This document shows positions 55,261 to 64,000 of a stretch of 64,000 bases of DNA, piece after piece. The stretch lies in contig LGRX02029133.1 of assembly GCA_001247695.2 (NCBI GenBank), positions 1 through 64,000 of the forward strand. The letters run 5' to 3'. Position 1 is the stretch's first letter, and every line of letters begins with the position of its first letter. Made by a program: the position numbers and the translations under genes. A model generated the notes under the pieces. It did no database searches, had not been told where the DNA came from, and saw nothing but the letters and a program-made list of their open reading frames with translations. Source of the DNA: Cymbomonas tetramitiformis (lineage: Eukaryota; Chlorophyta; Pyramimonadophyceae; Pyramimonadales; Pyramimonadaceae).

Positions 55261-55818
55261 TACATTGATGACTTGCTGGCGTTCAATATTCCAGATATGG
55301 AAGACTATCTATATCTGAACGAATCCGGCACTGCAGGGATCTATCCCAAACACATTTTGAGTCTATCTTTGGCACATGCGGGTGTGCGTGTCCCTTACAT
55401 GGACATACTCATCAAGCAAAATAGGCGCAGAGGCCTTATGACTGCCATATATGACAAACGACTGGATGCACAATATGCTGACATCCAGGTCATTAGGTAC
55501 CCTGCACATGACTCGTACTTGGCCGACAAAGCTAAGTATGGGATTGTCACGAGCCAACTACATCGGTTCGCTGAGAGATGTGTCCTTTGGCAAGACTTTG
55601 TTTACAACATAGCTCTTGTTTTCCACAGGATGACACAAAAGGGTTACCACAGCAGGCGTTTGTGGGGCTTTTTGCGGCGCTTTATGGTGGAGAGGCCCGG
55701 TCTGTATGATAGACGAGGTCCGGGTTGCTGGATCCCGCGCGTCAGGCGTAAGCTGGGGGACTTACGTGACGGTGTCATTGTGCCAGGTCCGAATGGGTGG
55801 GAGTTCGGGCCATCATAG
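55261..55818 (+). CDS. Penelope-like reverse transcriptase, 3' part
   Basis: Begins at TAC of the target duplication and reads YIDDLLAFNIPDMEDYL, the catalytic motif C of the RT, then HAGVRVPYMDILIK and the thumb region (YDKRLDAQ, IRYPAHDSYL), ending TAG after 185 residues. It continues the frame that stops at 47787. No GIY-YIG domain follows, in line with the N-terminal position of the nuclease. The element's ORF would be about 1,034 codons without the insert. Confidence 0.88.
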   Translation, partial: YIDDLLAFNIPDMEDYLYLNESGTAGIYPKHILSLSLAHAGVRVPYMDILIKQNRRRGLMTAIYDKRLDAQYADIQVIRYPAHDSYLADKAKYGIVTSQLHRFAERCVLWQDFVYNIALVFHRMTQKGYHSRRLWGFLRRFMVERPGLYDRRGPGCWIPRVRRKLGDLRDGVIVPGPNGWEFGPS

Positions 55819-55850
55819 CTGACCGGGAATACGTCTCGCCATAGGGTTGT

Positions 55851-56840
55851 GGCATCTCGCTGTTAACGGGGACGGCCACTTGGGTGCTTTGGACGATGGG
55901 ATGTGGCTGTCCCTGTGGTACCCTTCTGACGGGTACTGCCTCTTTGAGGGCGTCGGGGATTCGTCTGCGGCTGGCTCTATTTATGTCCAGTGCCTTGGGG
56001 CTTTTTCACCTGCCGGGGGACTGGTGGTTGACAGCCACGTTATGGGGTGCTGACATCTCGTTGTGAACGGGGACGGCCACTGGAATGATTTGGATGATGG
56101 GATTGTGGCTGTCCCTGTGGTACCCTTCTGACGGGTACTGCCTCTTTGAGGGCGTCGGGGATTCGTCTGCGGCTGGCTCTATTTATGTCCAGTGCCTTGA
56201 GGCTTTTTCACCTGCCGGGGGACTGGTGGTTGACAGCCACGTTATGGGGTGCTGACATCTCGTTGTGAACGGGGACGGCCACTGGAATGATTTGGATGAT
56301 GGGATGTGGCTGTCCCTGTGGTACCCTTCTGGCGGGTACTGCCTCTTTGAGGGCGTCGGGGATTCGTCTGCGGCTGGCTCTATTTATGTCCAGTGCCTTG
56401 GGGCTTTTTCACCTGCCGGGGGACTGGTGATCGATACCCACTTTATGGGGTACTGGCATCTCGTTGTGAACGGGGACGGCCACTGGAATGATTTGGATGA
56501 TGGGATGTGGCTGTCCCTGTGGTACCCTTCTGACGGGTACTGCCTCTTTGAGTGCGTCGGGGATTCGTCTACGGCTCGCTTTTTGGGAGTGTCTTGGATT
56601 CGTCTGACGCTAGCTCCCTCTCCGTGTACAGTGCTCATGGTTATTACACATGCCGGGGGACTTGCGTTCTTTGACCTTGATATGAAGTACTGGCGGATCG
56701 CTGTGAACGGGGACGGCCGCCGGGTGGAAGTGGGTTTTGGGAGGCGGTTATCCCTGTGGTGCCATTCTGGCGGGCACTGCCTCTTGGAGAGCTCGGTAGA
56801 TTCGTCTGTCGTGCTGCGAGGAGAGGCGGAAGGTGGTGAT
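55851..56840 (+). repeat. 201-bp tandem repeats in the 3' region of the Penelope-like element
   Basis: AACGGGGACGGCC starts at 55865, 56066, 56268, 56469 and, in a diverged unit, 56706. The period is a multiple of three or close to it, and one frame (56265-56885) is open with a 67-residue repeat (NGDGHWNDLDDGMWLSLWYP). Confidence 0.9.
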
Positions 56841-56902
56841 GTACAACTTCTGTGTTCTCCCTTGAATTTTGTGGGGAGCACTTAGGTGCCCGCATGTTTC
56901 CT

Positions 56903-57225
56903 TTTTTTGACATGGGGTGTCCATGCTGTGTGGTGTGACTGCATTCATGACATAACCATGGACCAACAGGTCCCATCCATCGACCGGGAGCCACTGGGGG
57001 GCATGCCAGCAGGGTCCGCTTACTCCGTTACCCAGAGACCAACAATTGTTGGGCGATGATCGGTCACATCGTATCATCCTTCCATGCTGCCTTGCATCTG
57101 GGTTGGGAATATGTATGAGTTTGTGGTATCTTGTCACGGCCCCGCCCTGCTCTTGATTTGCTTTTCACATCCACTGGGATGATGATGGGCTGGCTTTTGT
57201 TGGCCGATCTCATGCCGTTCAGTGT
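56903..57225 (+). repeat. Right pseudo-LTR of the Penelope-like element
   Basis: Same text as 44407-44729, followed at once by (TATG)n and (TGCG)n microsatellite. Confidence 0.85.
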
Positions 57226-57298
57226 ATGTATGTATGTATGTATGTATGTATGTGCGTGCGTGTGTGCGTGCGTGCTTGCGTGCGTGCGTGTGTGCGTG
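57221..57298. repeat. TATG/GTGCG microsatellite
   Basis: (TATG)n changes into TGCGTGCG/TGTGCG repeats immediately after the right pseudo-LTR; the left pseudo-LTR is preceded by GTGTGTGTATGTATGTATG. Confidence 0.9.
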
Positions 57299-57299
57299 A

Positions 57300-59871
57300 A
57301 CGGCGCAGTTGAGCATTTCGTTTTCCTTGGTTGTCAACGCTTACGCAGCTGCGTGCCGTGATCTTCAGCTCCCTCGTTTTCAACCTCTTCGTTGAAATTC
57401 CCCCAGTTGGGAATTCTCAGGTGTGACTTCAAAGCCGTATGCACCTCTGAATTCCCACCCTGTCGGCATCAGCCGTCGCAAAAGGCCTTCGCTCGTGTCT
57501 CCCGCGTTGGGCGACTAGCTCGCCCCTGAGTTGCTCGTGAAGGTCTCGGCCCGCACGCGGCACCCCGCGAGCGGCAAACCGCGCAAATTCACGTCCAAAT
57601 TCACAATTGGGACGTGTTTTGCCAAAAAATTTATGTCCGCGAATTCGCAATTGGTTCGCCCCGCGGGCCCGCTCCCTCGTCTCTGTGGGTCTTTTCCAGC
57701 CCTCATGTTGTGTCACTCGTTCTGGTTTGTGGAACCGATGGGTGTACTCTGGAACGGTAACGCAATTTCATTGCGCTGGTTGAAAAAATTGATATCTGTG
57801 CACCATTCTACTTCGCTAGGAAATAAAGTATAACCGCGACATAACTCGGTTGTAAGCTCCGCGGTACGTACTTATATTCCCTCGTCGCTTTGCAAATAAT
57901 TTCTACTGCCGATAAACATTACCTGAGGTTGCGAATTGAGTTCGTACATCTTCAACTTGTTTTCAACGTAATCGTATCGTAAATTGAGAACCGCTTTTTA
58001 TCGCTCGCAAATGTCACAGATAATTGACCGTCGTCGCCGTTTTCCGTGAACATGCTTGCCTCGGTGTTTGATTTCCAAGGCGCGTATATACGCAGCACAC
58101 GATGCCAAGCGCGACTTTCGCGTAACCAATCTAGCTCAGTCAAAGTGATCGCGTTCAGTATGCACATCCCCTCCCCCCCCGTCAAAGCGTTTAAGCCCAA
58201 ACGCCGTGTTTTCGGTTTTAAAGATGATAATAATATCGGTCCCTGTATCTGGCCGTGGTAAAATATTTACGTCGGTCGTTCGTTTGTTTTTGAAATCACT
58301 TGCTTCCGATTGCAGAAAATTTGCTTTATTGCTTTCAACCACCATCCAGTGTAGAGTCATTAGTAATACCGTTCTATGAGTACCAGGTGGTGCACGGTGA
58401 CACGAGGCGGGTGAAAAGTAGGTAGCGTTGAATTCTTCCAGGTCGCAACGCGTCGCAGCAAGATTATCCGATGCGTTTTCGCGCACCATGCAGTTCACCG
58501 CGCCCCGTACGTTAGGTACAAACTCTGTCATTAACGTGTTAGCCTCTGTCAGCTGTGGGTGGTAGTATGTCCCTTACTTCCAATGACGACGAAACGTTAC
58601 ACGCACTAGAACAATATGTTTGCTTAAGTCTGCTTAAGTCGGTATAAATCGGTAGAATTGTATACCCAATGACATGCGAATGGCATCAAGCCCGCTTCAG
58701 GAGGCCCCAAGGTTCACGCGAGAGCCCGAGAATGACTGGCGCGATGACAGATGATATGGCTCGAAGAGGCTAACTGTGCAAGGGGCCAAGTTTTTTGTCG
58801 GACAGTCGACAATACATATTTATACACATTGCATCGGATACGATCGGTCGTGGTATAAGCGTATAAACCGTGTGATGGGTGCGATGGACGCGGTCACGCA
58901 GACGGGTGATGTGTACTAGGGGACATAGTATGACGTGGTATGACAGTATGACAGTATGATAGTACAGTCTGATAGTGTGACAGCAGTATGATCAGTCTAC
59001 AATATATGACAAAGGAACTGTATGACAGTCATCGGAATGACATATCAGGAGTCATAAACATAGCCGATGTTAAATGCCGAATCGGATGAAAGACCAGAAG
59101 TGATCAGATAATTATAAAAGAGCTGACCTGAGAGATTAGATAATTATAGAAGAACTGACTTGATCTCATTGGATGTGACACTGATGTGCCGCTGACATGC
59201 AGCTACCGGATGACAGATGCCATATGAAAACATAATCAGTTATGGAAGTCTGCCGGAATGGTTATTTATGGTGAGTGATCGCTCATATTACCGCTTTTTT
59301 ATTTAGTAATCCTGCACCACACTGCAAGACTGCAAAAGAGTAATAAGTTAATACAATAAGTTACTATCCTCGTAGTGTGCCCACAACAACTAGTATCTCA
59401 GGAACGTCTACGACTTCTACACGGCCTGTGCGTTGCCGAATTGTCGCGTTGCTTGTAATTGTCACGCTGCGTTAATCTTTCCACCACCTTCACTTCCGCT
59501 GTTCTTTTCGCTAATGCTCTTTTGACCGTTTCCGCTTTAATTCAAGATTCTTTACCGCTACTGGTGTACCGTTCGGGATTCTTTTGCTCACGTGATCACG
59601 GTGTTGGCGTTCTTTTTTTTGCGCCCGCATCGGAGATTTTGTCGCGGCTTCTTGCTTCAAGCCGCTCCCTTCTACCTTTTTAACTGTTCGCGCTCAGCGC
59701 GGAATTCTTGTCCGCTACTGGTGTACCGTTCAGACTTCTTCAACAGCGTGGTCGCGGCGTCAATTCTTTTGTTGATCCCGCGTCAAAATTTACCACGGCT
59801 TGTTGCTTCGGGCCGTTTCCTTCAACCTTTCCGTGGAGCCGGTGCCTTTATTAATTTCAAAGAAGTGTCAC
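57300..59871. other. Intergenic, no supported gene
   Basis: 58900-59060 is rich in TATGACAGTATGATAG-like words. 59460-59860 holds a ~160-bp diverged duplication (CCGCTACTGGTGTACCGTTC at about 59557 and 59714). No coding or RNA gene is recognised. Confidence 0.4.
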
Positions 59872-60670
59872 TTTGATGTCCAGGCCGTCTTCGGCTCCGG
59901 GCTCTCGCCGCGGTAATTCATCGCCAGACTCCTTGATTTCTTCGCCGCCGCGGCTTGCTGAAGACTCTCGCCGTCAACGGTTGTCCCCGCCAGCGGATCT
60001 TGCGGCAGCCTCTGTCCGCTCGGATGTCCTCCCGCGGATGTCCACAAAAAATGTTTCAATGAGCTTCGCCGCTTCCGCCGGGCTGCCGGCGGCGCACCTT
60101 CCGCGGGCTCTGGCGGCGCACCGACCGTGGTGTTTATTCCCCGTGCTGCCGACGGCGGGCCAGCATGATTACACCAATGTGGGGCATGTTCCTCCAACAA
60201 CAGGAAGTCGCAGCAATGTTCCCCACGGGGCTTCCGCCGAGGGTGTTAATCGTTCTGTTCTGCAGGGGTCGCCGGTTGCTGCCGGCGCTCGCAGCGGTTC
60301 TGCTCGCTCGTTGGCTTCAGATGTGGCCGGCGGGCGTATCAACCACCTGGAGAACTCTGTTGCCGACTTACACGGGTCCGTGCAGCAGCTAATCCGGTTG
60401 GCGATGCCGCCTCCGGCAGGGGGGGTCTGCTCTTACAGCGCCCACAGGCTCGAGCGGGTATTTCAGGTGGGCGCTCCGAAACCTCACTGGAGCGCACATA
60501 CGATACAGCCGGCAGTTGCGCCTGTCAGACCACTAGCAACCGCGCACTCTGGGCAGCAGCCCCAGCCAGCTGCCCACTTAGCGCAGCATACCTCTGGACG
60601 ACCACGTCGTGCTCAGCAGCAGCGAGCAGCTGCAGCGGGGGCCGGAGGCCGTGGAGCACACGCATCTTGA
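59872..60670 (+). CDS. Hypothetical Ser/Pro/Ala-rich ORF
   Basis: About 265 codons starting ATGATGTC or thereabouts, rich in Ser, Arg, Pro and Ala, with one helical stretch (INHLENSVADLHGSVQQLIR) that could be a short coiled coil. Right after it two shorter plus-strand frames (60609-60791 and 60793-61154) continue with charged sequence (REEHERRRARRRVPRR), so the region may be one gene with a frameshift or intron. It resembles Gag-like ORF1 proteins in layout, but no motif proves that. Confidence 0.35.
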
Positions 60671-61363
60671 GCTGCTGCTGCTGCTGCAAAGCGAAGTAGC
60701 CGCTGATGATGCCGTACAGCATCAACTAGCGCTGCTTGCAGCCACCCAGCAGCCCTCGCTGCGCTTAATCCCAGTGTTCATACAGCTCTAGGCACAGCTC
60801 GGTCCGAGCAACCACCCTCGCCGGACAACGCCCAGCACGGCAGAGAGTGACGTAGACCTGGACGCGCCCACCATCTCGCGTGAGGAACACGAGAGGCGAC
60901 GAGCGCGAAGAAGGGTGCCGCGAAGGCCGAGCTGGGGAGGAGCACCACCTAGCCCACCAATGTCTGACGAGGACGGGCTGTCGGAGTCTGGGCTCCTGGT
61001 GTTCACCGCCCAGACCGACGGGACCACTGCTGTCACGAGCGTGGAACGAGGAGTGGAGCTACCCCCAGCTGAAAGCTCGGCCTTCAGCTTAACACACTAT
61101 TCGATGAAAATGACATTATCATATGTCATTTTTGGATTTATATATATTTCATAAAAATCAGGGTTTAATGATAATTATGCGCGAAATAGGGATACATAAA
61201 GGCAACACGGTAGAAAAGTGCAGTATGCGTACAATGAAAACACCGAAATATGCATACATGTATCATTCTTTATTCAAATGTTTACGAGTAGAGTACTTTT
61301 CACCCTATACCGTCGAGGCATGACTGATACTATCAGTCAGGGCGGTCGACAAATTCTACTATT

Positions 61364-63653
61364 TTATTCATCATTCTCATCTGCCTCGTCTTCATCTAAG
61401 TCTTCTTCCTCAGATTCGGCAGTGGCTGCGTCCTTCCCCTTCGCCGTCGGTTCGCTCTTCGATTTGGGCTTCAACTCGGCATGCTGATCGGGCTCGGCGT
61501 CGAAATTGATCAGCCGTTGCTGCGCAGAGCTGAACATGTACTGGTCGTGGTCGAAGCCGATCGCGTTCATACCACACCTCATGGCGGCCATGGACGCCGA
61601 GCCGACGCCGCAGCAAGCGTCGAGAATCCAGTTGAGTGGATGGCCGTTCTCATCCGTCTTGCCCGGATTGTCACCGAGCATGTGGCACTGGATCAGCTCC
61701 ATCAACAGAGCTTGGGGTTTCTGATGGTTATTCACGACTTTGCCGTCGCGTTTGAACATCTGGTGCACAACCGGGAAGCCGCGCAAAAGTGACGCGCGGC
61801 TCACACGTTCACCTTCCCCAAAATCAAAGTTGAACATCCACTCCGGCTTTTTAGAAGACTCCCCCTGGGCATCGCTCTTTACATGGTACCCTAGGACGCC
61901 ACATTCAACGTCATTGTAGCGTACGGTCTTGTTGGGGTTCATGTTCACGTTCCCCTTGTGCCAGAAGAACCGCTCCGCGCGGCCGGAGCAGTAATTGTCA
62001 ATCACCTCCAGGAAATCGTTTTGTTGGACGAAACCGCAAAAGATAGCGACTGTCCATGCCGGGGCGGTGGTCTTGGCGTTGAAAGACTCCAGGAACGGTT
62101 GCACCTCCTCCTTGGTCATCGCGTCGGGAGTCTTCTCCTTGTCAAGGGCGTAATTGCAGTCGATGATCGTCCCCGTGAAGGGCAGCCTCGGGACGTCCTT
62201 CATATCGTTCATGCTGCCCTTGACGATCTTCCAACGAGGGAACATCGGCACGTTCGTCTCATGTGTGGGCTCGTCGTCCTCCAGGCCTGCCTCTCCTGGA
62301 ACCTTAGGCTCCGGCCCGTCGGTCCGCGCCTCCCGATAGAGTTTGATGTCGACTTTCACCTCGATCTGTTGCAAGCCTTGGATGTGAGCCGCGCGTGGCG
62401 CCTGCGCTTCTTTGAGATTCGCCCGCGCGTTCTCGACGTAATTCAAGATCGCGTGCGGAACTTCCCCAGACCCCCCCCCCGGCGCGCTCCCCCCTGAGTT
62501 GAAGGTAAGCAGCCGATCAACGACTCGATTTTCTCTTGGGAGCTCCAGTAGGGGGTGAACTCGGCCTTGAATTCGTCCCAGGTTTGCAATCCCGCCGCGG
62601 ACACCAAGTGCTTCTGCACCATGCGTTCCTTCTTGAACTGGCTTATCATCTGGCCCCCCTCTTTTACTGACAACTCCTTGTTGATAATCAGGCGCAGATA
62701 CGTGTCCACCTTGTCGAACTCCGCCTCCCCCGCCAAGCCGCCCAAGTTAATCCAGAACGTCATACCCATGGATTTGGCATTGTGGAGAAACTGAGCTTCT
62801 TCCACCAAAATGCCTGCCCCTCTAGACGAGCCCGCTCCGTGGTCCCCGCCTCCTCGTTGCACCTCGTCTTCCATCTGTAAGTAAAAAAAAACATTTTTAG
62901 CATGTCTTAAAATATAGAAAAGGATGCTTTGGGAGGGAGAACACTGTTTGAAGCAGAAGTAAAAAGTAATTTACCTGTCGGAGGGTTGGAGGTGCCCTTT
63001 TTGCCAGCTTTCTTGGCGGGTCCCTTAGCGGGCGAAGATGAGGCCTTGCGCTTTTTGGTCTTCGAAGCCAAAGGGTTTTTCATGCCCTTCAGGTCAAACC
63101 TTCTGTAAGCCTCCATGATGCTAACGCAGAGGTCCCACGTCTGCGGCCGGAAATTGGCAATTGTCCAGTGCATGAAGTAGTGGTTGATTTGCGTGCCGCC
63201 GAACACAGAATGCTTGGACATCGCTACTTCCTTCACATGCGTCTCCATCGACTGGTTCAAGTGAGACATTACGGGGTACCAACTTGTGACCCGATCGAGG
63301 TGAGCGTTGATGTCATCCTCCAGCGTCTTCACCGTCACCTCTACCGCGGGGAGTGCATCAGTGTCTCCCTCGCGCTCAGACGTCTCCACATTCTCGATGT
63401 ACTGGAATCCCTTGGGATATTTCTCGGGATCCGGGACTGAAAATCCATGCTCTGATTCGAACTCCGCCATTTTTTCCACCAGCCCTCCGACCTCGTAATA
63501 CCCAGGTTGATAAGAGGTACCCCGTTCGGTGTCCTCGGGGACGCTGGCGACGAACTCGGAGATCAACGCTTCTCGGTAAACCTTGTACACGACCCCATGC
63601 TTTTCGAAAAGGGTCGAACGGAGCCCTTGCATGAACTGAGTGTCCCTACGGTC
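61364..63653 (-). CDS. Multi-exon gene with beta-class DNA N6-adenine/N4-cytosine methyltransferase-like domain (5' end outside or unresolved)
   Basis: Exon 62975-63653 (acceptor GCTAG, donor GTAAAT) encodes an unrecognised region with a basic tail (KKRKASSSPAKGPAKKAGKK). After a ~107-bp intron, coding resumes near 62867 and runs to 61364, stop TAA, with a frameshift in a run of ten G (about 62471-62480). The last 360 residues look like a beta-class SAM methyltransferase: a motif IV-like strand TIIDCNYALDKEK, then AIFCGFVQQNDFL and RFFWHKGNVN, a KPQALLMELI block, and motif I WILDACCGVGSASMAAMRCG followed by AIGFDHD and an acidic tail. Order IV then X/I is that of the beta class (as in PF01555). 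Catalytic DPPY/NPPY is replaced by DCNY, so activity is doubtful. Either one G is missing from the run or the copy is broken. Confidence 0.6.
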
Positions 63654-63720
63654 CTAGCAAATTGTAGTATGTGTACTAAATGTGCCCTAAAGGCATAGTA
63701 AAGGACAGTTAGTACGTATG

Positions 63721-63767
63721 GGCGTTAGTATGCCGGTAGCATAGTATATTACAGGCATACTAACGCC
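63721..63767. repeat. 14-bp inverted repeat upstream of the methyltransferase-like exon
   Basis: GGCGTTAGTATGCC (63721-63734) and GGCATACTAACGCC (63754-63767) pair perfectly. Related words (TAGTACGTATGG, GCGCGTACTACAGGCG) surround it. It lies in an intron or upstream of the visible exon. From 63800 to the window end I see no further exon. Confidence 0.75.
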
Positions 63768-64000
63768 ATATTGGCCTGTTAAGATGCGCGTACTACAGGC
63801 GTCCTAACGGCACTGCGCCTTAAGTATGCGTTGGCCCCAACTGGAGCAGGGGTGAGTGGTGGGGCACGTGTGGGTGTGCAGATCACCGAGATGGCGTTTT
63901 ATGGTGACTAGAAGGCCAGGGGAAGTTTATTCCGCGGAGTATGGTGGGATTCGGGGAAAGTATTACGCGGGCTGAGTTTCTCGGATATGTAGGGACGTTA

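Larger units (their letters stand above)
44407..57225 (+). mobile_element. Penelope-like retroelement of N-terminal GIY-YIG (Chlamys) type, interrupted by a CACTA element
   Basis: Bounded by 323-bp direct repeats that look identical (44407-44729 and 56903-57225), the pseudo-LTR arrangement known for Penelope-like elements. The left copy is preceded, and the right copy followed, by GT/TATG microsatellites, matching the microsatellite insertion bias reported for the N-terminal EN+ clade. The internal part encodes one ORF with GIY-YIG endonuclease, CxC linker and RT. Without the 7.5-kb insertion the element is about 5.3 kb. Identity of the terminal repeats suggests a fairly young insertion. Confidence 0.85.

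Overview
The window is eukaryotic nuclear DNA. It has spliced genes with GT/AG introns, a cytosolic ribosomal protein, a mitochondrial Fe-S assembly enzyme and many transposable elements. A plant-type HD2 histone deacetylase-like gene starting MEFWG, a CACTA element with plant-style TNP2 and DUF4216 segments, and a Penelope-like element of the N-terminal GIY-YIG type known from green algae together favour the green lineage, most likely an alga. The species cannot be read from the sequence.

Four host-type genes could be assembled exon by exon with consistent phases: an HD2-type nucleoplasmin-fold protein (minus, 12.2-15.4 kb, 10 exons, 360 aa); cysteine desulfurase NFS1 (plus, 18.06-20.75 kb, 5 exons, 463 aa); a coiled-coil protein (minus, 24.1 to at least 29.3 kb, 5' end unresolved); and ribosomal protein eS4/RPS4 (plus, 33.1-34.5 kb, 6 exons, 260 aa). 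Introns of the first three carry GC-rich minisatellites (45/46, 36, 31, 23 and 61 bp periods), which create long spurious ORFs.

The rest is mostly mobile or decayed DNA. At 0.46-6.1 kb two divergent decayed genes flank a palindromic spacer; the right one resembles DUF7869-type proteins and is split by a 650-bp MITE-like insertion. At 6.8-10 kb lie an LTR-like repeat, 186-bp tandem repeats and a gag-like ORF. At 11.6-12.1 kb is a degenerate antisense 18S rRNA fragment. Foldback palindromes sit at 15.7-17.4 kb, a MITE at 30.4-30.7 kb, and a 913-codon hAT transposase ORF at 40.2-42.9 kb.

The centrepiece is 44.4-57.2 kb. It is a Penelope-like retroelement (GIY-YIG, CxC linker, RT) bounded by 323-bp direct repeats and microsatellites. 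Its RT is cut exactly in the catalytic YIDD codons by a 7,473-bp CACTA-like element with 43-bp perfect terminal inverted repeats and a TAC target duplication. The CACTA element is saturated with a TTTCCATAGG-type motif, has lost its transposase core, and carries two nearly identical tRNA-Thr-like units and a further tRNA-like cloverleaf. The right end holds a multi-exon minus-strand gene (61.4 to beyond 63.6 kb) that encodes a beta-class DNA methyltransferase-like domain with a non-canonical motif IV.
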